NCBI GenBank assembly: GCA_037447655.1
Contig: JBBHKE010003551.1
Span: forward strand, 43,333-107,332
Length of the DNA stretch: 64,000 bases
Direction: 5' to 3'
DNA from: Zygnema cylindricum
Taxonomy: Eukaryota; Streptophyta; Zygnematophyceae; Zygnematales; Zygnemataceae
How positions within the stretch are numbered: the first letter of the stretch is position 1; the number at the start of each line of letters is the position of its first letter. The notes below the pieces were generated by a model. It searched no databases. It saw nothing but the letters and a program-made list of their open reading frames with translations, and was not told where the DNA came from. Made by a program: the position numbers and the translations under genes. This document shows positions 1-11,931 of this stretch, in pieces.

Positions 1-526
1 ATTTTTTGGAAAATGTTGCGTTCTCCTCCAGATCATTGCTGTATCTCTTTTCATATTCTCGATTTGACATTTTTAGTGCCACGTTGTATTTCTTTCTTGG
101 TCTTTAATTTCCTGATTTTGAGGCTGTTTTTTTGTTTCTTTGACAAAAAATTATCTGATATTTCATGTTCAGTACTTATAATGCAATTATTAATTAATGT
201 AATGCTGAATTTGAAAATTATATTGTGTATGGTCATGATTTTCATGTTCTGGTAGTAGAGGTTAAGATCAATGTTCAATACTGGTTCTTCAGAAAAAAGA
301 AATTGAAATGCTCATGTAAGCTTGTCGAGTCTTGTTTAAATAACACTATTATATTATACTATTTTCCCTGGTGTATGGAAATTCACCTTTTGTTGTTGGA
401 CTGTTAATTTTTCTCTTTTTTACTTTTGCAACTATTTACCACACAAGACTGAGCCAAAAGTACAGTACTGTACGGCTTAGCCGTGGTCGTGACAGCTGCG
501 CCAAAGTCGGTGCAGTTCTGTGCATC
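1..526. other. Left flank, no gene recognised
   Basis: T-rich sequence with only short chance reading frames. I see no domain, splice-bounded exon or transposon end that I can name. It lies upstream of the first repeat unit of the gene array and may be the 3' flank of a preceding unit, but no matching last exon is visible. Confidence 0.4.
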
Positions 527-1195
527 ACAACCCTAAACGGAGAAACTAAAAGAGAATACTACTAGAAGAGGGACTTTACTATCGTGTGGAGCTATGTTCG
601 AAACGTACGTATAATACAATAACAAATACAGTTCGAAACGTATTAGGGTGACACTTCATTGAGCCAATTTGAATTTTCGGTTGCACACAGAGCCTCGCGG
701 TTACGTAACCGAAGAAGGAATTCCATTGGCTTCCTTCTCTCTGATTGCTTTTACTCCAAATATTTGCTGCAGTTAATGTACGATTTTCAAAAAAACAGTT
801 TTAAGTGGGCGCCTTTGAACCGTAGATCTGAGCGATCGACGGCATTTATTGCAAGTACACTTCTTTGTCGTTTACCACCTAACCGTGTGAAAACTTTTCC
901 TAAATAGCTTATTAGTCCACGTCATAACCTTCTCGAGTCATGTCGATTGATGCCACACCCGCGATAATCCTTTTTAAGTTTTAACCCTTGACATCGCACG
1001 AAATCGAACTCTCACGTATTATATTTCGTGCGAAATAAACATCACTTTTAAGTTTTAAGTTTTAACTGAAACTCGGAAAGTCTTTTTGTACGGCTTGTAT
1101 TTCAAATCCTTGTCAATAAAGTATGGACTACAGATTCTTCAAGGCAGCTTTGCTGCAACTCCAGCCCTGTCTCTTCCCCTCTCTTCCACGGAGCC
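527..1195 (+). promoter_or_regulatory. Upstream region of gene copy 1
   Basis: It begins with a block (ACAACCCTAAACGGAGAAAC) that recurs near 5945 and 11930, so it marks the start of each repeat unit. It holds a GTACGTATAATACAA motif near 604, then a stretch with ACCGTAGATC and AGCGATCGACGG that recurs upstream of copies 2, 3, 5 and 6. No transcription start can be read directly. Promoter function is inferred from position and from conservation between paralogues. Confidence 0.5.
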
Positions 1196-4100
1196 ATGTT
1201 GGAGCTTCTGCCAGAGGACATCCTCTGCCACGTGGCGGCCGTGGACGGATGGAAGCCGTCTCTCATAGCATCCATGGCCATGTTGTCACGTCACATGACA
1301 GCCATGGCTCGCTGCCACGTGTGGCCCGCCTATTGCTATTGGAGGGCAGATGATGTCACACGCGCATTGGTAGAGGAGGGAGAAAGGCCTGGAGGGAAGG
1401 GAGGGGAGGGAGGGAAAGAGGGGGAGATTTGTGGAAGCCAAATTGTGACAGTTTCTCATATGGAAGTCAAAATGGAAAAGGAAAGTCAAAACAAGATTGA
1501 GAAGGAAATTGATTGGGAGAGGGAAAGAGAGAAGGAGTGGGGGAAGGCTAGAGAGGAGTTTGAGGAGGAACAGAGAAAAATGGAGAGGGAGAGGGAGAGG
1601 GAGAGGGAGAGAGGAGAGCCTCCAGGAGGATGGATAGCTTTGGCAAGGCTGCTCAGTCGTTGTACCTCGGGGTATGATCCTGAGGAGGAGTTCCACGTGG
1701 ACTGTGTTTCTTCTTGGAAGCGTGTGAAGGAGGGAGAGGGATGGCTCTTCAATTCCTCCGATGTTATTTTTCAGACAGACCTTTGTGATCATGACCTAGA
1801 TGATTGTGACTCTGATTCCGGTCTTGAAATTGCTACCTCATATTTTAGAGGAATCATCAAAGATTTTGACAAATCGAGGTACATTTTTTATTGGAAGTGG
1901 AGTGTCTTGAAAGCAGGCTTAAAACCGTTGATTATTTACTGTGGATTGTTAAATTCACTAAAAGGAAAATTTCGCTGGCTGCCATTGTAGTCCAGTGGTT
2001 TAGTCGCTTGTTGTTTTTTATATTTTATGAAGATGTTTTAGCTTAAATATGTTTTGTTTTTTTATTCGTTTTTGTGTTGTTATTATGTCAACAGTAGTAT
2101 GTTTCCCTTTTTCCTCTAAAAGAAGATATATAGTAACAAAAAAATTAGATGCGTGGTCGTAGGGTAACAAAAAATCAAATGAAATACTAACCAGTATATA
2201 AAGATTTTTTTTTATTCATTTTTTGTGTCATTTTTTTTTTCTGTTTCAGCATTCGGGAAATGTTATATGAGGACATTTTTGCGGAAACAAATCGTCACTC
2301 CTTTCCTGTTGAAAACGACAAATGTCCCTTTTGTTTTTCACGGGTATTTTTTTCTTCAATCATTTTTTTTATGATTTTTGTTTATTTACGTTTTTTTTTC
2401 GTTTTTCTTAGTCTTTTTTTCATGTTTTTATTAGATTTCATATCCACATATCCATTCCATATCCAGATTTCATTTTTTTGTTTTTGTTTTTTTTGTCGCA
2501 TTTATTTTGCATTTTTATGTTGGCATTTGTAAACACTCCGTTTTTAACGGTGTTTATTCGATGTTTTGATTTTTTTTGGACCTCACAATTATCCTTTTGT
2601 CTTTTTTTTTTGTCCTCTCCCTCCTTCCTCCCCTCTGTTTCGTCAATGAGCCCCTCTTATTTTTCTTTTTTTTTGACTTTTTTATTTTCCTTCAGTTCTT
2701 TCTTCCGTTCCTTTACGGTTTGTTGTCACACACACCTTTTTGTGCAAGAAATCCCAAGCAAGAATTTTGCAACAAATAGATCTTTTTTTTTTTGTGTATG
2801 CCATTTGGGCCCGATGATTTCCACATCATTTTGGGTGTCTACTATTTGTTCCCAATATTTTCCACACTATTTTATGTGTGTGTCAGTTGGACCCTATAAT
2901 ATTCACATTAGTTTAGGTGTATGCATCGTGGACCGGACCCACACTATTCTATGCGTGCCGTTTGAACCGAACGATGTTCACTGTCACATTATTTACGGTG
3001 TGGGCAGATTTGGAGCGTTTCCAAAGAGATGAAAAACAATGGAAATCTTAAGGCAATTCGTGGGTGCAGAGCCAGTTCTGACAGAATCAGTGACGACGGT
3101 ATTAGTGAGGACAGCATGGGTTACAATTTCGCCTTTTTTTGCTCCCAAGTAAGGATTTCAAGGCATTATACTTTTTTGTTCCTTTTTTGTTTTCCTTCTT
3201 CAATTATTGTTGGGGAGTGTGGAGCCTTCTTGGAATTGGAAGGGTTTGTAGGAACGTTTTCAGGATGTTTAGGAGTTTTATGTGTTTCACCGTGTTTTCT
3301 ACGGAAGGCTTTTTTTGATTTCATTTTATTCTATATGGAGTAATATAATGTAATCAAAATCTTTACACCATCTATTCCTTCATATGAAGCAAATCTGAAA
3401 TTAGCTTAATTGTAGCACAACTCTTTCTTTTTAACAAAATGTTACCATTCCGTTTATCAAATCATAAATACATGAATAAAAACATTACTATTGTTCCCAT
3501 CAAAGGACATTTTATTGAACGCGTTAAAATTGCTTTAGCAACTGATAGTTTTATAAACCTCTATGTCACCTTAACAGCTATTAAGTTATGTGACTATAAT
3601 GGATATGAGCATGGATTCCGTAGGTCAAGGGAAACGAGTTAATCTTCATTTCCCTCTCCCTCTCCCTCTGCCTCTCTGTTTTTATCCCTCTTTTTGTCTC
3701 GATCTCTTTTTTCTCTCTATCTTTTTCCTAGTGTTGTGTATCAGCAGGGTTTGGCCGATAATCGATATGCACCTTTTTTTGGCTTGCCGATAATCGATGT
3801 ATTGGCACGATATATCGACACCGGTGTTATCGCCGATAAAAAACAGATAATATTGGTTTTTTATCGCGATAACACCAGTACCGATAACTATCGGCGACAA
3901 TTGTACGGTTAGTACCGTACAATTGTACGGTTTATCCCGTGGTACTGGACCGCTGTTATTCCGTTACACAGAGTACAGAACAGATTGTTACACGTGGCAT
4001 GCCACGCTATATACGATGAAAAATATAATACAGTATATTATAAAGTATTTTTATATAGCGTACTATATTTTTTCCACCTATTGCCGATAAGGAATTTGTT

Positions 4101-5193
4101 GGTCTCGGAGCAATATATCGGAATCCCTGACCATTCGATAACCGATAACTATCGGTATCGGTGTTATCGCGATAAATTTCTTTACTTTTTCCTCTCCCTT
4201 TCCATTCCCTTCTCTTCCTTCATAATGGATTGTTGATGAAACTTAAAAATGGCCCATGCTGATGGTAGATATTGTCATGGTATAATTGTCATATCTCTGA
4301 AGGGATTGTATTAGGAAAACCAAATCATATGGACTTTGTCTATCTTTGCATTACCACTATCTTTTAACGTTCTCCAAATTTTCTTTTTAAACCGTTTCTT
4401 TTTCTTATTTTTCGCTTGAGATTCTCCATTCTTCTATAAAATGTTCTCTGTTATGTTTAATATTTTCCGTTGAGTGTTTTATGTCATTGGTTTTGTTAGT
4501 TTGGAAATTTTCTGTTAGATAACCTTAGTGAAGATGTTGTCTCAACGGTTAGTCTCCACGTCTGAGACCTGTTTTCATTGTTTTTTATTTTTTTTCAGGC
4601 AGTTGGAGATGATGGTGGTCATGCATTTTTGCATTTAAGTCGTCGTTGTCGTGTTGATTTTGAGGTTTGGTTTTGGTTTCTTTAATTGTGATGAAGTTGA
4701 TAGGTCAAGGACATTTTCAAGGTTTAGTTTGTATTATTGATGCATTTTGGGTCTGACTATGAAGACAGTGTATTACTGTCGTTTTTTTACTTGGGGTCCT
4801 TCTCCTTTTGTGTATGTTTTGTTTGAAAATTTGACAAGTTTGGATTATGTAACAGGTTTAACTCGTTTTGGTTTCTCTGTCCAAGTACGTGGATTCTCTT
4901 TTTAAAAAACAAACTGAAATGATTATATGTGGGTGCTGTTATAAAAACGATTTAAATGAATAATGTCATCATCTTTCGAGGGAAATGTCTTCAAGTGAGA
5001 TCAGGAAATTGATCCTAACAAGCTTTATTTTAATTGTTTTTAGGGCCATTTCTTTTGTGGATTTCCTCGAAATAATGGTGTTCTCGGTTCGGAGTTTGGT
5101 GGGGAGTTCGATCCCTACGATGAGTACAACGACGACGATATATACTTTGAGGGCGATGATTACTACGATTCCGATGAATATGGAGAAGTATAG
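1196..5193 (+). CDS. F-box-like / zinc-cluster acidic-tail protein, copy 1
   Basis: Four exons: 1196-1878, 2250-2343, 3008-3148 and 5044-5193, all with GT-AG introns, the phase kept (2,0,0) and no internal stop, giving about 355 aa. Residues 1-50 form an F-box-like domain (LPEDILCHVAAVDGW, then CHVWPAYCYWR). This is followed by a Glu/Arg low-complexity stretch, EPPGGWIALARLL, the conserved KEGEGWLFNSSDVIFQ block, CPFC at the end of exon 2, C-S-Q at the end of exon 3, GHFFCGF at the start of exon 4, and an acidic Asp/Glu/Tyr tail. The start is the ATG shared by all paralogues. F-box proteins usually recruit targets to SCF ubiquitin ligases; that role, and zinc binding by the Cys/His cluster, are inferences. 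Intron 3 (3149-5043) carries a hAT-type MITE. I do not recognise the full architecture as a named family. Confidence 0.72.
2790..3007 (+). repeat. Intron 2 array of acceptor-like units (copy 1)
   Basis: Degenerate 40-50-bp units built on the pattern TTTGGACCGGATGATATCCACACTATTTTA-like followed by GTGTGTGCAG, repeated about four times. The array ends exactly at the true exon 3 acceptor (GTGTGGGCAG before ATTTGGAGC). Each unit resembles the acceptor plus the start of exon 3. The same array occurs in copies 2, 4 and 5. Confidence 0.7.
3729..4184. mobile_element. hAT-type MITE with truncated right end
   Basis: The left end TAGTGTTGTGTATC matches the family end seen at 12384. The interior is dense in CGATAA/TTATCG repeats, as in the other copies. 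An 8-bp direct repeat CTTTTTCC flanks it (3721-3728 and 4185-4192), the size expected of hAT target duplications. The right terminal inverted repeat stops after TTTA, so about 15 terminal bases are missing although the flanking repeat is intact. It lies in intron 3 of copy 1 and carries no coding sequence. Confidence 0.75.
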
Positions 5194-5948
5194 TGAAATC
5201 TCTTATGTGAAGATGTATCCATTTAGAGTGTATTTCTCTAGAGAGATTTCAGTGTACAAAAAAAAAATCTGTTAGTTTCTTTTGACAAATTACAAACCTA
5301 AATGGTTTTGGAAAGTTCTCATAGGCAGTTTAGGGTTGTGGATAAAACTTGTACAGTTTTGTGTAAATAGAATGATGCTTTCAATTTAGGAAAATAAAAA
5401 CAACGGTTTGGAATAGCGGTTCGTTTTCTAGGTGCTTACTATTTTCAACTGTTTTTGGAGAACTTCACAGTTTTGTGACACGGAGATAGTTGAAATAATA
5501 AAAGTTACGATTTTTGAAAAGTAATGATTTGATTGGCCGTGTGACGCGAGAGGAAACTTCTATGTTGACGAAAATAAGGTCCTTGAACCTCTTTGTGAAC
5601 AATGTCTTCGAAAGATGTTTACAATTTTTTTTTTTGTTCTTTGGCGCTACAACATCAAATTGTAACTTTGACAAAATGGGAAAATATCGCTCGGTGGTCT
5701 ACTGGAGTTCTAATTTTTGACAAGAATGATAATTTTCTTACCGGTCATTAAGAAGTTCACTAAGAGTGACAGAAAACGATTAGCAATACCTCCCTCTCCC
5801 TCCCTCTCCCTCCCTCTCCCTCTCCTCACCCCCTCTCTCCCCCCCTCCCCCCCCCCCCCCCCCCCCCCCCCTCCTCCCCCCACCCCCCCCCCTCCCTCCC
5901 CTCCACCTCCCTCCCTCCCCTCTCCTCCTCCCTCTCCCTCTCTCTCTA
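5194..5948 (+). other. 3' flank of copy 1 with pyrimidine tract
   Basis: The 3' flank is conserved between copies (TTAGGGTTGTGGATAAAACTTGTACAGTTTTG-type blocks, here split by divergence). From about 5790 to 5945 it becomes almost pure C/T, including a run of about 30 C. Comparable CT tracts occur at the 3' side of other units. No coding potential; the proline-rich reading frame across it is an artefact of the tract. Confidence 0.6.
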
Positions 5949-6004
5949 ACAGCCCTAAACGGAGAAACTATAATATTCAGCCGGGGGACTTTCCGCTATT
6001 GTGT

Positions 6005-6160
6005 GTGAGCTATGTTCGAGTTGTACGTATAATACAAAACCGTATGCAGTTCTAAGTTTCTAACCGTACGCATAATGCAAGAACGTATACATTTCGAATT
6101 GTACGTATACTACAATAACGTATACAACTCGAAGCGTACGTATAATACAACGAGTCATAT
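6005..6160 (+). promoter_or_regulatory. Reiterated GTACGTATAATACAA motif upstream of copy 2
   Basis: About four imperfect units at a period of 33-40 bp, each with a (C/T)GTACG(T/C)ATA(A/C)T(A/G)CAA core followed by (A)ACGTATA. Units start near 6021, 6063, 6101 and 6136. One copy of the motif lies upstream of copy 1 (604) and two to three upstream of the truncated copy 3 (12005-12075). The palindromic GTACGTAC-like core and its conservation suggest a regulatory element, but no factor can be named. Confidence 0.4.
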
Positions 6161-6257
6161 TAGGGTAACCCTTGACCCGAAGTACCAAAGTTGGAATCCC
6201 CGTAACCGAGGGTGGAATTTCATTCGCTTGTACTCCAATTTTTTGTTGCAGTTAAGC

Positions 6258-6801
6258 TACACCGCCAATCGTTATTAGCGTGTAAGTTTTTTTAACGTAT
6301 AAAAATAATTACCGTGGTGTACGCTATTTAAGAATTTGAAAATTTTGGAAAAAAATCATACATTCTAATTGTTTGGTTATGGTAATTTGGATCTTTGAAA
6401 AAAAAAATGTCGGTCGCAAACATGCTTACACTAATATAGGTCTCCGTACACAATTTGACAAATCGTACACAAATCGTACATTCACACGGTCGAAACGCGG
6501 CTGTCGGACGAATATGTGCGAGCAGATTTTTTACGACCTGGTTTTTTTTCCTTTTTAGAACGCACATTCTCATGCGTCCACGGTTACTAAAACTAATTTA
6601 TTGTACTTTTTAACTTAAAAAAGTACATTTATTTACGGTCTGACACTGACCGTACACCACTCTATTTAAGAGACAACGTACTGAAAATAACCCTAAATAG
6701 AATAAAGAAAAAAATAGAATAAGCTACGCTATTGGAGAATAAAAAAAAAAAAAAGCGGGACGGAATTAGCGTACACAACGCTAATAACGATTGGCGGTGT
6801 A
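6258..6801. mobile_element. TA-flanked MITE upstream of copy 2
   Basis: The ends are perfect inverted repeats beginning CACCGCCAATCGTTATTAGC, flanked by TA on both sides (6258-6259 and 6800-6801). The interior is AT-rich with no transposase. TA duplication with TIRs fits a Stowaway-like, Tc1/mariner-related non-autonomous element. It sits in the promoter region of copy 2. The same family occurs at 24463, 26523, 63542 and, more diverged, 14013. Confidence 0.85.
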
Positions 6802-7682
6802 CTATTTTCAAAAAGGAGATTTAATTCGGCCGCCTTTGAACCGTAGATCGAAGCGATGAACGGCATCTCTCGTAAGTACTCTCCACGATCGTTTTATCGT
6901 TTTAACTTGTGAAAACATTTTAGAAACAGCTTAGTGTACGTGAGAACCTCGCGAGTCGTTCGGTCCTTGACTATTCGTTTGACCTGACTACTCAATGAAT
7001 TGTCTCTCACGTACACTAATTCGTCCGAATCAAACATCAGTTCGCACGTAAAATCATATCGCACAAAGTTGTTGAAAACGTATTTTACTCACGATTCAAT
7101 CGAACGAATTATACGTATGTACCGCATTGAACGATTTGAAAAAATCGTTAAAATCGTTAATGATTTTGTATCCGTACTATTTCGTACATGTAATTTTTTT
7201 CCGTACGATAGTACAAAATTCAAACTTACCTCGCGCAAATGGTGCAACACTGCAACGTCTCTTTTCGTAAAAGTCCGTACATTTTCGGTAAATTCCGTAA
7301 ATTTCCGTACACTTGCCTTAAAATTCTGTTCAGTTTACCGAACAAAAAGTACTAAGAAGTGCAACGTACCTTTTATTCAAAGTCCGTACATTTCTCGTAA
7401 AGTAACGTACATTTACATAAACTTGTCGTTCAGTTTACCGGACAGAAAGTACTCCACGTTTTTTCGCGATTTTTTCAAAAGTCACGAACTATACGTAGAA
7501 ATCGGAAAAAATGAAAGAATTGCACGATTTGAACAACAGCGAAATCGTACGGCTGTGTTTCAAATTATTGAAATTATCCGTACTGTACTATTATGGAGTA
7601 TGGATTGAGGAGATTTCAAACTCCTGTTGGCAGCCTTGCTCAAGGCTCCAGTGCTGCCATTCTCCCTCTCTTGTACGGAGCC

Positions 7683-10600
7683 ATGCTGGAGCTTCTCTCA
7701 GAGGACATTCTCTGCCACGTGGCCGCAGTAGACGGATGGAATCCGTCTTTCATAGCATCTATGGCCGTCTTGTCACGTCACATGGCAGCCATGGCTCGCT
7801 GCCACGTGTGGCCCGCCTATTGCTATTGGCGGGCAGACGATGTGACACGGGAATTGGTAGAGGAGGGAGAGAGGCCTGGAGGGAAGGGAGGGAAGGGAGG
7901 GAAAGAGGGAGAGCTTTGTGAAAGCGAAATTTTAAAGGAGGCTCACACAGAAGTCAAAATGGAAAAGGAAAGTGGAAACGACATTGGGAGGGAAGGAGCG
8001 AGGGGGAGGGAGATAGAGACGGAGCGAGGCAAGAAGAGGGAGGAGAAAGTGAAGAGGAGGGAGAGGGCGAGAGAGGAGAAAGAGAGAGAGAAGGAGAGGG
8101 AGAGAGAGGAGAGAGAGAGAGAGAGGGAGAGGGAGAGGGAGAGAGGAGAGCCTCCAGGAGGATGGATAAGTTTGGCACGGCTTCTCAGTTTTTGTCCGGC
8201 GGATGCATGTGTTCCTATGGCGGGAAGCCACGTGGACTGCCTTTCTTCTCTGAAGCGTGTGAAGGAGGGAGAGGGATTCCTCTTCAATACTTCCGATGTT
8301 ATTTTTCAGTCGGGCTTTTGTGTCCATGAGCTAAATATTTTAATTACAGGCAGATATTTTAAAGGAATTATCAAAGATTTTCACAAACCGCGGTACGCTC
8401 TTTAGGGTTGAAGTTGAATGAATTTTAGTTATACATGTTTAAGGTTTCCCCTTATTATTATTTTTTTTCGTTGTTATTTCCCTGGAAAACGTTGAACCTT
8501 CTCGAGATGATAGGAGACTACATTTTTGTGTTCAAATTGTTTGTAAGGTTCACAAATAATAGTGTGGATCATCTGAATTGAGAGTCCTTTTTCACCACCC
8601 GTAGACCTTCGATTGTTGAATGTGGAAACTTTTGTTTGTTATTGTAGTAGTCATTTGAACTTAAATTTGTTTTGTTATTGTTATTGTTTATTGTTATTTG
8701 TGTTGTTATTATTTTAACAGCAATATGGTTTCTCATTTGCTTTTACAAGTGGATAAATAGTATCGGAAAAACTAGATACATGGTCGTAGGGTTATAAAGA
8801 ATAAAATGGAACACTAACCAGTATGTAAAGAAATTTTTTCATTTATTTTTAGTTTTGTGTTTTCTTGTTTTTTGTTTCAGGTTTTTGGAAATGCCATTTG
8901 AACAGAGAAGTCGTCAGGTCAATTTTGCGGAAATACGCAATAACTCCTCTGATGGGGAAACTAACATATGTCCTTTTTGTTTTTCACCGGTAAGATGTTT
9001 TAGTCATTGGTGCTATTTTTTTCAATCAATGCCTTTACGATCTTATTTCCCTGTTGCTTTTGATTGTTCTTGTTTTTATAAGATTTCATATCCATTTTCT
9101 TGAGTTTTCTTTTTCTTTTAACATTTATCCGCATTTTTTTATTGCATTTCTTTTGCATTTCTATGTGGTCACGTGTAGACATTTTGTTTCAACTAGCGTT
9201 TATTCGAAGTTTGATTTTGTTTAGACCTCAGAATTATTCTTTGCTCTTTTCTTTTTGTTCTTTCCCTCCCCTCCTCCCCTCTCTTTCATCAATTTCAACT
9301 TTTTTTGCCTTTTTTTGTTTCTTCAATGATTTTGCGGTTTGTTGTCACACGTAACTTTTTGTGCTAAAAATCCCAAACTGGAATTTTGCAGCAAATAGAT
9401 CTTTATTAATTACGGTAATATACTGTTTGAACCGGATAATATCTGCACCATTTTAAGTGTGTATTATTTGTACCTGATGGTATCTGCACTATTTTACGTC
9501 TATACTGTTTGTACTTAAGGTTATCCTTAATATTTAAGGCATATGCTGTTTGGACCGGATAATTTCCACACTATTTTAGGTGTGTCGCTTGAAATAAGCA
9601 AAATTTACATTGTCCACATTTTTTACGGTGTGGACAGGCTTGGGATGTTTCCGAAGAAATGGAAAAAAATGAAAATTTTATTGCGATTTGGGACAGTTTG
9701 TGGAGTTATTTCGCCTTACTGTGCGCCAAAGTAAGGATTTCTGGACATTTTACTTTCTTTTTCGTTTTTGTTTTACTTTTTCATTTTTTTTTGGGAGGAG
9801 TGGGGAAGCCTTGGAATCGGGGGGTTTGTCGGAACATTTTTCAAGATGTTAAGGAGTTCCATATTTCTGTGTGTTTTTACCCGAGGGTTTTGTATTTAAA
9901 TTGGTTCTATATACAGTATAATAATTAATTTACAACATCTTATTCCTTTCTATGAGGAATATCTAAATTTAGTTAAACTATAGCACAACTCTTTCTTTTT
10001 AACAAAATGTTACCAATTCATTTTAGCAAATCATAAGTACATGCATAAGAACATTTCGCAATGTTTAAATTTACTAATTAACGAATGTTTTAATGCGTGA
10101 AAATTGCTTTAGCAACAAATACTTCTATAAACATTCTATTTCACCTTAACAACCATCAAGTTATGCTTGTGAGCACCAATTTTGTAGGTCAACGGGAAAC
10201 AGTTATCCCTTTCCCTTCCTTTCCCTCTCCCTCTCCCTCTGCTTCTCTGTTTTATTCCCGTCTTTGTCCGTCTTTATCCCTATTTTTGTCTCTCTCGCTC
10301 TCTTTCTCTCTCTTTCCCTCTCTCACTTCCTCCACCTTTTCATCTCTCTTTCTCTTTCTCTTCTTTCTCGATGAATTGTTGATGATAAATTGAGGTGAAT
10401 ATTGTCATGTTATGACTTTCATATCTCCGAAGAGAGTATAAGGCAACCAAATCATAAGGACTTTGTCTTTTTCCGACAGTTTGTTCATTCTCACCAGCAT
10501 TTTCTTCTTTACATTCTCCAATTTTCTTCCGTTATCCATTTTTATTTCCTCTTTCTCGTTTGAAATTCTCCATTCCACTAAACATATTTATTTATTATGT

Positions 10601-11374
10601 TTAACAATTTCCTTTTTTTTTGTCATTGGTTACTTTCGTTTGTGGATTTTTTGATGGATAATTGTAGTGGAGATATAGACTCAACTAGGCTCAACATTTG
10701 AGACTTGGTACTGTGTTCATGGTTTTGTTTTGAGGTGACAGTGGTTATGCATTTATTCATTTGAATGGCCGTTGTCCATTTATTTGCCCCGGCTCGGCCA
10801 CTTTGTTGTTTGATAACTGATAATATCGGTTATTGCAATTATCGCGATAGGAAATTCACCGATACACAACACATGTTATTTACGCATTTTAATTTTGTCT
10901 ATTTGAGGACAGACATGTTGACGGTGAAAGACTTGTGTATAACGGTCACTTTTCTACTTGTCATTCTACTTTTGTATGTGTTTTGTATTAAAATTTGACT
11001 GATTAGGGCCATGTAACAGGTTTAACTCGTTTTGGTTGGTCTTTCTAAATGTTTAGATTTTCTTTTTTTAAATAGATTGAAATCATAATGTGTAGGTGAT
11101 GTTTCAAAAATGAATCGAAGGAGTAATGTCATCATTCTTTGAAAAAAAAATGTCTTTGAGTGAGATCTGGAAATTGCACCTGACAAGCATTTGTTGTGAT
11201 GGTTTTTAGGGCCATTTTTATTGTGGATTTACTGAAAATAACAATACCTTCGTTTTGGAGTCTGAGGATGAGCTTGGTGAGGAGTTCGACGCCAATGATG
11301 AGTACAACGACGATGGCGTGGACATTGAGGGCGATGATTACTACGATTCTGATGAACAAGGAGATGGAGTATAG
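7683..11374 (+). CDS. F-box-like / zinc-cluster acidic-tail protein, copy 2 (best preserved)
   Basis: Exons 7683-8392, 8881-8989, 9638-9730 and 11210-11374 give 358 aa with intact phase and GT-AG boundaries. F-box-like domain at residues 4-50. The Glu/Arg-rich stretch runs at about 70-154, GEPPGGW at 155-161, and a conserved block with KEGEGFLFNTSDVIFQ before residue 215. The cluster is C267-x2-C270 (exon 2), C302 (end of exon 3), then H306 and C309 (exon 4, GHFYCGF). The C-terminal 45 residues are strongly acidic and end in DDYYDSDEQGDGV. An in-frame ATG 90 bp upstream exists, but the chosen start matches every paralogue. Likely an SCF substrate adaptor if the F-box is functional (inference). 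I cannot place it in a named family. Confidence 0.78.
9415..9637 (+). repeat. Intron 2 array of acceptor-like units (copy 2)
   Basis: About five degenerate units of roughly 42 bp with TTTG(A/G)ACCGGATAAT, then a CACACTATTTTAGGTGTGT-type tail, ending at the real exon 3 acceptor (GTGTGGACAG before GCTTGGGATG). Several units here end in CTG or a degraded CAG, so they look like decayed acceptors. Confidence 0.65.
10805..10875. mobile_element. Remnant of the hAT-type MITE
   Basis: About 70 bp with GATAACTGATAATATCGG, ATCGCGATAGG and the right terminal motif ACCGATACACAACAC, matching the right end of the element at 12384-13259. The left end is missing. It lies in intron 3 of copy 2 and is absent from the equivalent intron of copy 1. 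Confidence 0.55.
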
Positions 11375-11931
11375 TAAAGATTTATCCCTTTAGAATGTAT
11401 TACTTTAGAGAGAATTTAGTGTACAATTTTTTTAGTTTCTTTTGACAAGTTACAAACCTGAATGGTTTTGGAAAGTTCTGAGAGGCAGTTTAGGGTTGTC
11501 AATTAGACTTGTACAATTTTGCTTATTTCAAAATGATGCTTTTAATTTAGGAAAATAAGAACAACGGTTTTGAATAGCTTTTCGTTTTCTCGGCGTCTTA
11601 CTATTATCAACTGTTTTTGGAGAACTTAATTGTTTTGTGAAATGGAGATAGTTGAAGTAATAAAAGGTACAATTTTGAAAAGTACAGATTACATTGGCCG
11701 TGTGTACCAAAATGGCAAGAGGAAAACTTCGATGTTGACGAAAATAAGGTCCTTGAACCTCCTTTGTGAAAAATGTCTTCAAAAGATGTTTACAAATATT
11801 TTTTTTGTACTTTGGCGCCACATTATCAAATTGTAAATTATCACATTATCAAATGGAATAATATCGCTTGGTGGTCTACTGAAGTTCCATTTTTTGATTT
11901 TTCCTCCTCCCCCTCCCTCTCTCACTCTCTA

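Noticed and set aside
1286-1792. Long minus-strand frames rich in Leu, Ser and Pro opposite exon 1 (also near 7932-8327, 18789-19267 and 25842-26328)
   Set aside because: They are the reverse of the GA-rich Glu/Arg tract and the F-box exon. They have no domain, and their composition follows from the simple repeat.
5717-6055. Proline/serine-rich frame on the plus strand
   Set aside because: It runs through a pure C/T microsatellite with no splice or start context. It is an artefact of low complexity.
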